DNA of 64,000 nt from Olleya namhaensis (lineage in GTDB: Bacteria; Bacteroidota; Bacteroidia; Flavobacteriales; Flavobacteriaceae), in the NCBI RefSeq assembly GCF_900114005.1, contig NZ_FORM01000007.1:62001-126000 (forward strand), given 5' to 3'. Each line of letters opens with the position of its first letter. Position 1 is the first letter of the stretch. Positions 1 to 9,503 of the stretch are shown here, piece by piece. Below the pieces are notes generated by a model that saw only the letters and a program-made list of their open reading frames with translations, was not told the DNA's origin and did not search any database. A program made the translations under genes and the position numbers.

Positions 1-863
1 CAATTTGTGCGTCTTTTGAATACATGCTAATTCAGAATAAAAATGAAATTAAAATTAATATTTCGGATAACACACCAACATTAATTCACGGAGATTCTAT
101 TCATTTATCACGAATTTTAATGAATTTGATAGGAAACGCGTGTAAGTTTACTGAAGATGGTATTATAAGTATCGACCTAATAACAACGCCTTCAAAGGAT
201 GGAATATTGGCTATTAAATTTAAAATTAGCGATACAGGTATTGGTGTTCCAAAAAATAAACAAAAAACTATTTTTGAAGAATTCACACAAGCTAATTCTG
301 CTAATTATAACTATCAAGGGACTGGATTAGGTCTACCTATTGTATCTAAACTTCTTAAATTTTTAGATTCTGAGATTCATCTTGAAAGTGATTTAGGAAA
401 AGGGGCATTGTTTTACTTTACCTTGAAATATGAGACTGTTAATGCAGGTACTTTGGCTGATAATCAAGCATTAATGGTATTTGATTACACGTTATTAAAA
501 GACAAAAAGATATTAATTGTTGATGATAACCGTATTAATCAAATTGTGACTAAAAAGATGTTGGACAAAGAGGATGTTATTTGCGCTGTAGCTAGTAACG
601 GAGATGACGCGATTGCTATGATTAAAACTAATGCTTATGACGCTGTTTTAATGGATATTAATATGCCTGGAAAAGATGGTATCGAAACCACTAAAGAAAT
701 TCGTCAATTTAATACAACACTACCAATTATAGCTTTAACCGCGGTAGAAATCGAGGAAGCCAGATCTATAATTTTTAATAGCGGAATGACTGATTTTGTA
801 GTCAAGCCTTATGATGTCAAAAAGTTTAAACAAGTTATAATTAAGCATATTATAAACGCTTAA
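1..863 (+). CDS. Hybrid sensor histidine kinase/response regulator, 3' part
   Basis: The reading frame is open to the first base, so this is the C-terminal part of a larger gene cut by the window edge. It holds a HATPase domain with an N box (NLIGNACKFT), G1 (DTGIGV) and G2 (GTGLGL) motifs. A complete receiver domain follows, with the acidic pair in LIVDDN, the phospho-acceptor Asp in VLMDIN, the conserved Thr in ALTA and the Lys in VVKPYD. The dimerisation/phospho-acceptor His and any sensor domain lie upstream and are not visible. It most likely passes phosphate from the kinase core to its own receiver, as hybrid kinases do. No output domain follows the receiver, and the gene ends cleanly. 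Confidence 0.9.
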   Translation, partial: ICASFEYMLIQNKNEIKINISDNTPTLIHGDSIHLSRILMNLIGNACKFTEDGIISIDLITTPSKDGILAIKFKISDTGIGVPKNKQKTIFEEFTQANSANYNYQGTGLGLPIVSKLLKFLDSEIHLESDLGKGALFYFTLKYETVNAGTLADNQALMVFDYTLLKDKKILIVDDNRINQIVTKKMLDKEDVICAVASNGDDAIAMIKTNAYDAVLMDINMPGKDGIETTKEIRQFNTTLPIIALTAVEIEEARSIIFNSGMTDFVVKPYDVKKFKQVIIKHIINA

Positions 864-892
864 AAACACCTGTCTTTAATACATAAAAGCCA

Positions 893-1705
893 TTACCAAG
901 GGACTACAAAACATTTTGTTAATTGCCCATTAGGGAATTTTAACCATAATAAAGGCGCATATTTTTCGGTTTCGTAAATGGTTAATTGTGAGGTGATTTG
1001 TTCTAACGTTTGCCAATTTACATTAACATCTAAATCTAATAACCAATCTGTCTTTTCAGGTTTAAAAAACTTACAGTTAGAAAACTCAGGTAACGCTTTG
1101 TAATTAAAATAAAACCCATAAATACAGTCGTTATTTATGGTTTTAAAAGTAACAGAGGTTCCGTAAGGCACAAAAATTTGCGCTTTAAAATAGATTTGTT
1201 GTTTTACGGTATTGCTTTCTAAATTTAACGACTCCAATACTGGTTTAGTCGCAGGATTAAAGAGTAGGGGAAGCTGTTTTATTTTTAGTTTATTCAGTTT
1301 TTCTAATAACGAGTCACGACGCATCGGTCCAATTAAACAATCAATTTCTTTAGGACCTAAAGTAGCATCATATAAGTAGTATTTAAACTGTATTTCTAGA
1401 TGAAATGGTACCGTTTCATCTAGATATAAGCAGTCCAATTCGCCTATAGTATGGTTTACATTTTCTTGGATTTGTATGTTTTCTGCTATAACCTGAATGG
1501 ATTCAAACTGATTTAACTCTTCAAACACAAATTGCTCGACACGCTGCCCTAGTCTTATGTTAGGCCTGACATCACGATTAAACACAAACGTTTTATCTAA
1601 TTGTTTTACAAAGGGTTGTACTCCGAAAATTTCAGAATAAAATAAATGGGGTGTATTATAAAAGCCACTAAATTGGGCTTGAAAAAGATCTGAATTATGA
1701 CTCAT
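893..1705 (-). CDS. DUF1853-like protein
   Basis: A 270-residue protein starting at ATG 1705. The central stretch GELDCLYL...HLEIQFKYYLYD matches my memory of the DUF1853 family. Its Glu-Asp and Glu-x-x-x-Lys acidic/basic arrangement looks like a PD-(D/E)xK nuclease-like fold. No signal peptide or membrane segment is visible, so it is probably cytoplasmic. It is convergent with the kinase gene and divergent from the helicase at 1816. The biochemical role is unknown, and the family call rests on pattern recognition only. Confidence 0.6.
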   Translation of the reverse strand: MSHNSDLFQAQFSGFYNTPHLFYSEIFGVQPFVKQLDKTFVFNRDVRPNIRLGQRVEQFVFEELNQFESIQVIAENIQIQENVNHTIGELDCLYLDETVPFHLEIQFKYYLYDATLGPKEIDCLIGPMRRDSLLEKLNKLKIKQLPLLFNPATKPVLESLNLESNTVKQQIYFKAQIFVPYGTSVTFKTINNDCIYGFYFNYKALPEFSNCKFFKPEKTDWLLDLDVNVNWQTLEQITSQLTIYETEKYAPLLWLKFPNGQLTKCFVVPW

Positions 1706-1752
1706 AGTAAGGTGTAAAAGTAGACATAATAATTTTTTTTACATATTATTCG

Positions 1753-1781
1753 TTGAAACCCTTTAATTCGTTGTATTTTTG
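1753..1781 (+). promoter_or_regulatory. Bacteroidota-type promoter for the helicase at 1816
   Basis: TTG at 1753-1755 and TATTTTTG at 1774-1781 are separated by 18 nt. This fits the Bacteroidota sigma-A consensus (TTG, then TAnnTTTG) and lies about 35 nt before the start codon. Confidence 0.6.
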
Positions 1782-1815
1782 CACATCTTAAAATCTAAAA
1801 ATTTACACTTAATTA

Positions 1816-3369
1816 ATGTCTGTTAAAACCCTAGAATTACAAGAACGCACAGAAGGAAAAAGTCTTTATAGCTACCAAAAAGGGGCTATTGATAAGATTT
1901 TTAAATGTTTTGAAGAAGCACAAGAAGATTATCACTTGTTATACCAATTACCAACGGGTGGTGGTAAGACGGTAATTTTCTCTGAAATTGTTAGACAATA
2001 CTTAAAGACGCATAAAAAGCAAGTGCTTGTTATGACGCACCGTATTGAGCTTTGTAGACAAACGTCTAAAATGCTTACCGAGTTTGGTGTAAGTAATAAA
2101 ATTGTAGATAGTAAAGCAGATTTAAGTGATCAAGGAGATTTTAATTGCTTTGTGGCAATGGTAGAAACACTTAATAACCGTTTGACGGATAACAAACTAG
2201 ATATTTCAGACATAGGTTTAGTTATTATTGATGAAGCGCATTATAACAGTTTTACTAAGTTATTTAAGTTTTTTGAGAAATCGTTTATCCTTGGGGTAAC
2301 AGCAACACCTTTAAGTAGTAATATTAATCTTCCAATGAAGGATAACTATAACGAACTTATTGTTGGAGAAACAATCCACTCTTTAATTGCTAATGAGTTT
2401 TTGGCTCGTGCCGAAATTTTCTCTTATAACGTAGGATTAACTTCTTTAGTTGTTGGAGCAAATGGTGATTATACCGTAAAATCTTCTGAAGATTTATATA
2501 CCAATACAGACATGTTAACTAAGCTTATCCAAGCTTATGAAGAACGTTGTAAAGGTAAAAAGACACTAATATTTAACAACGGTATCAACACCTCTTTACA
2601 CGTGTATGACACGTTTAAACGTGCTGGTTATCCCGTAGCACATTTAGATAATAACAATACAAAAAAGGAACGTAAAGCTATCCTAAAATGGTTTAAAGAA
2701 ACACCGGATGCCATTTTAACGTCTGTAAGTATTTTAACTACTGGTTTTGATGAGCCTACAGTAGATTGTATTATGCTTAACAGAGCAACCAAATCATTAA
2801 CATTGTATTACCAAATGATTGGTCGTGGATCACGTATCTTAAAAGATAAAAACAAGTTTGTTGTTATAGATTTAGGTAACAACCTACACCGTTTTGGACC
2901 ATGGGGAAGTGATTTAGATTGGCATAAAATATTCCGTTCTCCAAATTATTACTTAGATGGAATTTTAAGTGATGAAGAGCTTGAGAATAACTTTAGATAT
3001 GAAATGCCGGACGAGTTGCGTGAGCAATTCAAAAAGTCTGAGCAGGTGTATTTTGATATTAAAAAATGCTATATTGATAGTATTAGAGCAGGAGAAAGCT
3101 CTAAAGTAGTATTAGAACGTTCTATCCAACACCATGCACATATTTGTACAGAAAACAGTGAGGATCTTTGGGATGCATTAGCATTAGCTAAGCTTTTAGG
3201 AGACGATATAGATTACCGTATTTCGAGATATACAAAGTGTATTAGTAAAAGTACTTATAACTTTGTAGAATGGTTAAAAGACGATTACCGTAAAAAATTA
3301 AATGCGTATTTACGTACTAATTTTGATCAGGTTTTTGAAGAGATCAATGGTTTTCCACCAGAAGAATAA
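1816..3369 (+). CDS. DEAH-box SF2 helicase
   Basis: A 517-residue superfamily 2 helicase. Walker A is PTGGGKT (about residues 46-52), the DEAH box is at about 139-142, motif III is TATP near 163, and the motif VI region IGRGSR lies near 335. The first third resembles the ResIII/type III restriction-like helicase core. There is no nuclease domain, and the C-terminal 130 residues are helical and unrecognised. It is followed 87 nt later by a DEAD-box RNA helicase. No restriction or modification partner is present, so I read it as a stand-alone nucleic-acid helicase. Substrate unknown. Confidence 0.85.
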   Translation: MSVKTLELQERTEGKSLYSYQKGAIDKIFKCFEEAQEDYHLLYQLPTGGGKTVIFSEIVRQYLKTHKKQVLVMTHRIELCRQTSKMLTEFGVSNKIVDSKADLSDQGDFNCFVAMVETLNNRLTDNKLDISDIGLVIIDEAHYNSFTKLFKFFEKSFILGVTATPLSSNINLPMKDNYNELIVGETIHSLIANEFLARAEIFSYNVGLTSLVVGANGDYTVKSSEDLYTNTDMLTKLIQAYEERCKGKKTLIFNNGINTSLHVYDTFKRAGYPVAHLDNNNTKKERKAILKWFKETPDAILTSVSILTTGFDEPTVDCIMLNRATKSLTLYYQMIGRGSRILKDKNKFVVIDLGNNLHRFGPWGSDLDWHKIFRSPNYYLDGILSDEELENNFRYEMPDELREQFKKSEQVYFDIKKCYIDSIRAGESSKVVLERSIQHHAHICTENSEDLWDALALAKLLGDDIDYRISRYTKCISKSTYNFVEWLKDDYRKKLNAYLRTNFDQVFEEINGFPPEE

Positions 3370-3456
3370 AATACATTTGACAGTATTCAGTCGCAGTTTG
3401 CAGTTGCTTACTTTTGTAAATACATTAAAATAACTATAGACTAATTACTATTAATT

Positions 3457-4572
3457 ATGACTTTTAAAGATCTAGGTTTAGATAAAAACTATATAAAATC
3501 ACTAAAGGAATTAGGTATTAAAACACCTACAGATATCCAGGCACAAGCCATACCAACGTTACTAAAAAAGTCAACTGATTTTATCGGATTGGCGCAAACA
3601 GGAACTGGTAAAACCGCTGCTTTTGGATTACCTTTATTACATAAAATAAATCCTAAAAAGGATACAGTACAGGCTTTAATTATTGCACCAACCAGAGAGT
3701 TAGTACAACAAATTAAAAAGCAACTGTTTAAGTATATCAAATATAACGATACTAAAATCTTCTTAGAAGGTGTTTATGGTGGCGAAAAAATTGATATTCA
3801 ACTTAAAAATGTAGCTAGAACAACACATATTATTGTGGCGACTCCTGGTCGTTTAGTAGATTTGGTTAATCGTGGAGCAGTAAAATTAACAGATGTTAAA
3901 ACTATTGTTTTAGATGAAGCTGATGAAATGCTAAGCATGGGTTTTAAAAACGATTTAACAACAATCTTAAGTTCTGTAGCAGGTCCAAAAAACACGTGGT
4001 TATTTAGTGCTACGATGTCTGACGATTTAAAAGAGATTGTTAAGCGTTATATCGCAGATGAAGCAGTACGTTTAGAAATAGACAGAAGTAGCATTGTTAA
4101 TCAAAATATATCTCACTTTTTTGTTGAAACCTCAGTACACGAAAAAGCATCGGCTTTAATCCGATTATTAGAAGAAAGAGAAGACCAACGTGGTATTATA
4201 TTTACTAAAACTAAAGCTGGTGCGCAAGCATTAAGACACCAATTAGAAACCGAAGGGTTTAATGTTGGTGCTTTAGAAGGAGATATGCAACAAAGAGAAC
4301 GTGATAAAGTAATGCGTGCGTTTAAAAATACAACGTTACAATTATTAATATCTACAGATGTGTCTGCAAGAGGAATAGATGTAAATGATTTAGCTTTTGT
4401 AATGCACCACCAATTACCAGAACATATTGAGTATTACACGCACAGAAGTGGACGTACAGCAAGAGCTGGTAAAAAAGGAGAATCTATTGCGTTGATTTTA
4501 AGTAGTGAGCGTAATGACCTTAAAAAGGTAGAATCTACTTTAGGGATCAAATTCAAACAATTATCGGTGTAA
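3457..4572 (+). CDS. DEAD-box ATP-dependent RNA helicase
   Basis: A 371-residue minimal DEAD-box helicase of the RhlE/CshA/DbpA type. Visible motifs are Q motif (TDIQAQAIP), Walker A (AQTGTGKT, about 46-53), DEAD (LDEADEML), SAT (FSATMS) and motif VI (HRSGRTAR). It ends soon after the second RecA-like domain, so it lacks the basic or RNA-binding C-terminal extension that directs many homologues to rRNA. A likely role is RNA unwinding in ribosome assembly or mRNA turnover. A strong terminator follows at 4600-4648. Confidence 0.9.
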   Translation: MTFKDLGLDKNYIKSLKELGIKTPTDIQAQAIPTLLKKSTDFIGLAQTGTGKTAAFGLPLLHKINPKKDTVQALIIAPTRELVQQIKKQLFKYIKYNDTKIFLEGVYGGEKIDIQLKNVARTTHIIVATPGRLVDLVNRGAVKLTDVKTIVLDEADEMLSMGFKNDLTTILSSVAGPKNTWLFSATMSDDLKEIVKRYIADEAVRLEIDRSSIVNQNISHFFVETSVHEKASALIRLLEEREDQRGIIFTKTKAGAQALRHQLETEGFNVGALEGDMQQRERDKVMRAFKNTTLQLLISTDVSARGIDVNDLAFVMHHQLPEHIEYYTHRSGRTARAGKKGESIALILSSERNDLKKVESTLGIKFKQLSV

Positions 4573-4599
4573 GTATAATAATCCGATTATATAATAATC

Positions 4600-4648
4600 A
4601 AAACACGCTAACTACAGGTTTTATATAACCATAGTTAGCGTGTTTTTT
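4600..4648 (+). terminator. Rho-independent terminator after the DEAD-box helicase
   Basis: AACACGCTAACTA and TAGTTAGCGTGTT form a long inverted repeat around a loop of about 17 nt, followed by a T run. Confidence 0.8.
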
Positions 4649-4756
4649 GTTTAAGATATATATAACAGCTTCGTGTTTAAGGCAAACCATACGGGTTGTT
4701 ATTTTTCTATATAATAATTGCACTAAACTTTTCTGCTTCACCAAAAAATAAAGCAT

Positions 4757-4790
4757 AAAAAAAGCAACTCTATTCGAGTTGCTTTTTTTT
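4757..4790 (-). terminator. Bidirectional terminator beyond the HPF gene
   Basis: An A-run plus GCAACTC, loop TATTC, GAGTTGC and a T-run form a near-perfect hairpin with U tracts on both strands. It lies just past the minus-strand HPF stop codon. Confidence 0.8.
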
Positions 4791-4806
4791 ATCAATTATA
4801 ATGCTA

Positions 4807-5109
4807 CTAATGTGCATTCATTTTTCCTTTACGTTTAGAAAGTTGTCTTTCTAATTGGTTAACAACCTCACTAACACTTTTATGTAGTGTGTCTTTACTT
4901 TCTTCAGCATATAATCTTGGTCCAGGAGCACTTAATCTAATTCCCGCAATTTTTCCAGATTTATCGTCACTTGTATTTTCTAATTTAAAAAATACGTCCG
5001 CACGTACTATAAATTCGTATTTATTAAACAATTTTTGGATTTTTTCTGCAGTAAATTGCTCTAACTCTTCACTTGCTTTTACCTTATCATATTCAAAATT
5101 AATATCCAT
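4807..5109 (-). CDS. hpf: Ribosome hibernation-promoting factor / RaiA family
   Basis: A 100-residue short-form HPF/RaiA protein. It begins MDINFEYDKVKASEEL and carries the alpha/beta sigma-54-modulation fold pattern with KLFNKYEFIVRADVFF in the middle. A basic C-terminal helix (QLERQLSKRKGK) is typical of 30S decoding-centre binding. The long-form dimerisation tail is absent, so it should act as a short HPF. A TATCTTTA-like -10 box on the minus strand (5149-5142) precedes the gene. Confidence 0.88.
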   Translation of the reverse strand: MDINFEYDKVKASEELEQFTAEKIQKLFNKYEFIVRADVFFKLENTSDDKSGKIAGIRLSAPGPRLYAEESKDTLHKSVSEVVNQLERQLSKRKGKMNAH

Positions 5110-5233
5110 ATTCTTAAATTTTATATTTACTTAAAGATACTAAAAATAGGTTTCCTTTTAACATATTTATTAAAATTTTAAGACAAAAAATTAATGGTTA
5201 TCTTTAGGGCACAATCAAATAAAACTATAAGTA

Positions 5234-8059
5234 ATGCGTACAATTAAATCTTTAATTCTACTAACTGGTTTAGCTTTAGTCTCTTGTGGAGACTCTGGTA
5301 CTTCAGGAGTAGAGAAGACTGCCGATTTTAAAATCGATTATGAAAAATTTACACTCGATAATGGTTTAGAAGTAATCCTTCATGAAGACCATTCTGATCC
5401 AATAGTTGCTGTAGCAACCCTAATGCACGTTGGTTCTAACCGTGAAAAACCAGGTAAAACAGGCTTTGCTCACTTTTTTGAGCACATGTCTTTTAATGAT
5501 TCCGAAAACGTTCCGGTAGGTGCTAATCGTAAAATGATTCCAGAATGGGGTGGAAGTCGTAATGGAGGGACTTCTAATGACTATACTGTGTATTATGAAG
5601 TGGTACCAAAGGATGCTTTTGAAAAAATTATGTGGATTGATTCAGACCGTTTTGGTTATATGATTAATACAGTAACAGAAGCTGCTCTAGAACGTGAAAA
5701 GCAAGTGGTTAAAAACGAAAAACGTCAACGTGTTGATAATGCAGCTTATGGTTACACGGATGAGATTATTAGAAAAAACTTATATCCTCAAGGACATCCA
5801 TACAATTGGACTGTAATTGGTGCATTACCAGATTTACAAGCTGCAACTGTTGCTGATGTAAAAGAGTTTTACAAACAGTATTATGGCGCTAAAAATGCCT
5901 CTCTAGTAATTGCTGGAGATATTGACATTGCCGAAACTAAAAAACTAGTAGCGCAGTGGTTTGGAGAAATCCCGAGCGGACCAGATGTTGAAGAGCAAAA
6001 TATAGCACCTGTGGTTTTAGAAAACACAAAATCGTTATATTTTGAAGACAACTTTGCCAAGTTACCTGAGGTACGTATGGTATACCCAACAGTAAAAAAT
6101 TATGATGCTGATAGTTATGCTTTAGATATTTTAGGCGAATTGCTAAGTGGTAGTAAAAAATCACCTTTATATAATGTATTAGTCGAAGAACAAAAACTAG
6201 CACCTCGTGTTGGAACCTACCAAAACAGTAGTGAGTTGGCTGGAGAGTTTGTTTTTAGAGTACGTGCTAATGCAGGGACGGACTTAGATCAAGTTAAAGC
6301 CGCTATAGATGCTGGTTTAACTAAATTTGAAATTAATGGAGTTAATACAGACGATTTAAAGCGTATCAAGGCCGAACTTGAAACAGGTTTATACCAAGGG
6401 GTTAGTACTGTTTTAAACAAAGCATTCCAGTTAGTACAAGATAATGAGTTTAACGGTGATCCTAGTTTTATTACAGAACGTGCTAAGTTAACCAATGCAG
6501 TTACTGCTGCGGATGTAATGCGTGTGTATAACAAGTATATTAAAGGTCAAAACTATGTTATGACAAGTGTAGTACCAAAAGGGCAATTAGACCTAGCTAT
6601 TGCAGATAGTAAGGAAGCAACCGTTTGGATTGAAGAAGTTAAAAAGGATGTTGCCAATGAAGAAGTAAGTCAAGGTGAAGAAGCAGTTTACGAAAAAACA
6701 CCTAGCAAACATGATAGAAGCGAACCTGGATTTGGAAAATTACCAGTCTTTAAATCACCAACCATTTGGAAAGGCGATTTAGATAACGGAATGGCATTGT
6801 ATGGTATCGAAAATAATGAGGTGCCATTAGTACAATTTGACATTACTATTCCTGGTGGTCAGTTATTAGATCCTAAAGGAAAAGAAGGGGTTGCTAGCCT
6901 ATTTAGCGATTTAATGATGCAGGGTACAAAATCTAAAACAGCAGCAGATTTAGAGGAAGCGATTGGTTTACTTGGTGCTAGTATCAATATGTATAGTGCC
7001 AATGAAGATTTTCATATTACGGGATCGTGTTTAACAAAAAACTTAGACGAGACTATTAAGCTAGTTAAAGAGATTATTTTAGAACCTCGTTGGGATGCTA
7101 AAGAGTTTACAAGATTAAAACAAGCTTTAGAAACAGGTTTAAAAGGTAGCGAAGCAAATCCTAATGCTATAGCCTCTAACGTCTTTAATCAATTAATATA
7201 TGGTGACAGTCATCGTTTTGGAATTAATGGCTCTGGTACTTTAAAGAGTACTGCAGCGATAACTATGGACGATTTAAAAGCGTATTACAAAAACTTATCA
7301 CCAAAAGCGGCAACATTCCATATTGCAGGTGCCATTAATAAAGCGCAAACTATTAGTGCTTTAAGTCCTTTAAAAGCTTGGCAAGGTGACGCAGTTACTT
7401 TACCAAAAATGGATGTTAAGGATAACGGAACAGGAGGGACGTTATACTTTGTAGATGTACCAGATGCTAAACAATCAGTAGTTTATATTGGTAAATTAGC
7501 GTTATCAGGAACAGATAAAAACGCAAACAACCTTGATTTTGCTAACGAAATTTTAGGAGGTGGTTCTAGCGGAAAATTATTCCAAACCTTAAGAATTGGA
7601 AAAGGGTATACTTATGGTGCCTATTCTAGTATTGCTTCACGTCAAGCAGTTAGTCCATTTGCAATTAGATCTAGTGTCCGCGCCAATGCAACTCTAAAAT
7701 CGTTAGAGATTATTAAAGACATGGTAACTAATTACAAAGACGATTTTACTGATACTGAAGTAGAATTAACAAAGAATAAAATCTTGAAAGGAAACACCAG
7801 AGCTTACGAAAGTTTAGGTGCACAATTAAGTATTTTAAGAGAGATTAGTAAGTATAATAAAGCGGATAACTTTTTGGATAACGATCAAGACGAGTTAATA
7901 AATATGACTTTAGCGGGTTATAAAGCTATTATTGACCAATATTTAAACGAGTCGGAAATGGTTTATTTAATTGTTGGTGATAAAGCCACTCAATTTGAAG
8001 AAGTAAAACAATTAGGGAAACCTGTTGTACAACTTGATATTTATGGAAATAAGATCTAA
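5234..8059 (+). CDS. M16-family zinc metallopeptidase, lipoprotein
   Basis: A 941-residue protein with a lipoprotein signal (LALVSCGDS, acylated Cys about residue 18). The inverted zinc motif HFFEH is at about 80-84, and a downstream Glu helix (EREKQVVKNE) supplies the third ligand. It contains two tandem M16 halves: the first has the active zinc site and the second (from about residue 500) is the inactive partner with the glycine-rich GGGSSGKLFQTLR motif. It probably acts as a periplasmic or membrane-anchored peptidase of the pitrilysin/PqqL type. A single transcription unit is closed by a terminator at 8086. Confidence 0.92.
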   Translation: MRTIKSLILLTGLALVSCGDSGTSGVEKTADFKIDYEKFTLDNGLEVILHEDHSDPIVAVATLMHVGSNREKPGKTGFAHFFEHMSFNDSENVPVGANRKMIPEWGGSRNGGTSNDYTVYYEVVPKDAFEKIMWIDSDRFGYMINTVTEAALEREKQVVKNEKRQRVDNAAYGYTDEIIRKNLYPQGHPYNWTVIGALPDLQAATVADVKEFYKQYYGAKNASLVIAGDIDIAETKKLVAQWFGEIPSGPDVEEQNIAPVVLENTKSLYFEDNFAKLPEVRMVYPTVKNYDADSYALDILGELLSGSKKSPLYNVLVEEQKLAPRVGTYQNSSELAGEFVFRVRANAGTDLDQVKAAIDAGLTKFEINGVNTDDLKRIKAELETGLYQGVSTVLNKAFQLVQDNEFNGDPSFITERAKLTNAVTAADVMRVYNKYIKGQNYVMTSVVPKGQLDLAIADSKEATVWIEEVKKDVANEEVSQGEEAVYEKTPSKHDRSEPGFGKLPVFKSPTIWKGDLDNGMALYGIENNEVPLVQFDITIPGGQLLDPKGKEGVASLFSDLMMQGTKSKTAADLEEAIGLLGASINMYSANEDFHITGSCLTKNLDETIKLVKEIILEPRWDAKEFTRLKQALETGLKGSEANPNAIASNVFNQLIYGDSHRFGINGSGTLKSTAAITMDDLKAYYKNLSPKAATFHIAGAINKAQTISALSPLKAWQGDAVTLPKMDVKDNGTGGTLYFVDVPDAKQSVVYIGKLALSGTDKNANNLDFANEILGGGSSGKLFQTLRIGKGYTYGAYSSIASRQAVSPFAIRSSVRANATLKSLEIIKDMVTNYKDDFTDTEVELTKNKILKGNTRAYESLGAQLSILREISKYNKADNFLDNDQDELINMTLAGYKAIIDQYLNESEMVYLIVGDKATQFEEVKQLGKPVVQLDIYGNKI

Positions 8060-8085
8060 CGTCTATTACCTAATATAGTACTATA

Positions 8086-8115
8086 AAGCCCAACAGTTAT
8101 GTTGGGCTTTTTTGT
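8086..8115 (+). terminator. Terminator after the M16 peptidase
   Basis: AAAGCCCAACA, loop GTTA, TGTTGGGCTTTTTT. Confidence 0.85.
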
Positions 8116-8124
8116 GTTTTATTA

Positions 8125-8946
8125 TTAAAGTGAATTTGATACTCTAAAAAACTGATCGTCATACAGTTTTTCAAAAGGTATTATCACATGTTTGTTTATA
8201 TATTTTTTAAGCTCTTGAATACTATTAAATCCGGCTGCAGTGTAAATTTTTGTTGCATGTTTATAATATTGACTCACGGGAAACCTATCCTTGTAAATAA
8301 TGACATTTTTCTGTTTAAGTTGAATATCAACTTGTGTAAAAACAACTATTTTCATGTTTTGGTCTGATTTATAATCAGTATTAGCTCTAGCGATAATGTG
8401 TAATACGTCCGCTTGTCCTCCCGAATGAACAACCATAACATATGGTGTTTCTAAAAAAGTAATAGGAGTGATGCTACTAGATTTTAACGTTAGGTTTGTG
8501 GTATGTGTTGAATGATTAGTAATCCATTCTAAATGAGTATTGTAAAGCTTCTCTAAAATTAGTGTTTCTGAAAAGTTAACCGTGGTTATTTGTGGCATCG
8601 CTTTTAAATAAGTTTCCCATTTTAAAACTCTTGCAACATAAGTGTAATTTACATTGGGAAAGCCTTTATAAACTGCACATAACTCTCCTTTTAATCCAAA
8701 CGGAAACGTATCAATATAAAAGCTAGTTATCTCTAATTTTTTAATAACTTCTGTAATCTGTTTTGTCCAAGTGCTAGGAGTATCGGACCACGCTAACTTA
8801 ATAAATTGATAGTTTTTAAAATATCCTGTGAAATGTGAAGGTGAAATAATTACAACTAATTCCAAAGGGATATTAAGTGATTTTATCAGCTTATCTGTCC
8901 GCGTTAAATGGCCTAAACCGCCACCTTGAGCATAAAAAACGTGCAT
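8125..8946 (-). CDS. GT-B-fold glycosyltransferase-like protein (MurG/GT28-like)
   Basis: A 273-residue protein. The N-terminus HVFYAQGGGLGHLTRTDKL is a glycine-rich loop after the first beta strand, as in MurG and related GT-B glycosyltransferases. The C-terminal half has HSGGQADVL and TAAGFNSIQEL motifs reminiscent of nucleotide-sugar binding. It is shorter than MurG (about 350). It is the last gene of the glycosyltransferase operon, and its ATG overlaps the TAA of the lipoprotein gene by one base. Donor and acceptor sugars are unknown. Confidence 0.6.
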   Translation of the reverse strand: MHVFYAQGGGLGHLTRTDKLIKSLNIPLELVVIISPSHFTGYFKNYQFIKLAWSDTPSTWTKQITEVIKKLEITSFYIDTFPFGLKGELCAVYKGFPNVNYTYVARVLKWETYLKAMPQITTVNFSETLILEKLYNTHLEWITNHSTHTTNLTLKSSSITPITFLETPYVMVVHSGGQADVLHIIARANTDYKSDQNMKIVVFTQVDIQLKQKNVIIYKDRFPVSQYYKHATKIYTAAGFNSIQELKKYINKHVIIPFEKLYDDQFFRVSNSL

Positions 8947-9503
8947 TAATACCCTTTAGATTTTAACTCTTCAATTAAAATATCCTTTTGATCTAAAGCT
9001 ATTCCTGGTATTTTGGTTAGCAATAGGCTAGGAGAATAGGAGGTTTCAAAAAATTCTGGTTGCGCATCATTTTCAGAAGCTATCGATTGTTGTTTAGCGT
9101 TTAAATCATAAGTCGTTCGTGCTAAAGCAACATCATCTTTAACTAATTTAGCTTTGTATGTATCAGTCATTTTAATTTCGTAAGGGTTCAAGTTTTCTTC
9201 GTTATCAGAAATTTTAACCTTATTGTCATACAGTTTGACTTTCCAAATTAAATCAGAAGCAGCAGTTCTTAATTTAAAACCATCAGATTTATATTTTATC
9301 TCATAAACAACAGTATTATTATTGTTATAGTATTTTTTCTTATCAGCCTTAGTCATTTTAGACGAATACTTATTGGTATTATCTTGGATTCCTGTAGAAA
9401 CTGATGTTTCAGTAATTGTCGTATTTTTAGTAGACGAATTACAAGATATTAAAACGCTTAGAAACAACGTTAATGCAACTGTAATGGATACCTTAGTTTT
9501 CAT
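8946..9503 (-). CDS. Hypothetical lipoprotein in the glycosyltransferase operon
   Basis: A 185-residue protein with a lipoprotein signal peptide (LSVLISCNSS). The mature part is lysine/asparagine-rich and beta-strand-like and ends with an alpha-helical stretch. I do not recognise the family. It overlaps the upstream GT4 gene by 11 nt and the downstream gene by 1 nt, so it is translationally coupled to both. An envelope location and a role linked to surface polysaccharide are inferred from context only. Confidence 0.75.
   Translation of the reverse strand: MKTKVSITVALTLFLSVLISCNSSTKNTTITETSVSTGIQDNTNKYSSKMTKADKKKYYNNNNTVVYEIKYKSDGFKLRTAASDLIWKVKLYDNKVKISDNEENLNPYEIKMTDTYKAKLVKDDVALARTTYDLNAKQQSIASENDAQPEFFETSYSPSLLLTKIPGIALDQKDILIEELKSKGY

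Noticed and set aside
1816-4572. Helicase pair as part of a restriction or defence island
   Set aside because: No methylase, nuclease or other defence partner; both look like ordinary chromosomal helicases.
4598-4795. 65-codon minus-strand frame between the DEAD-box helicase and HPF
   Set aside because: It runs across two terminator hairpins, so it is not a real gene.
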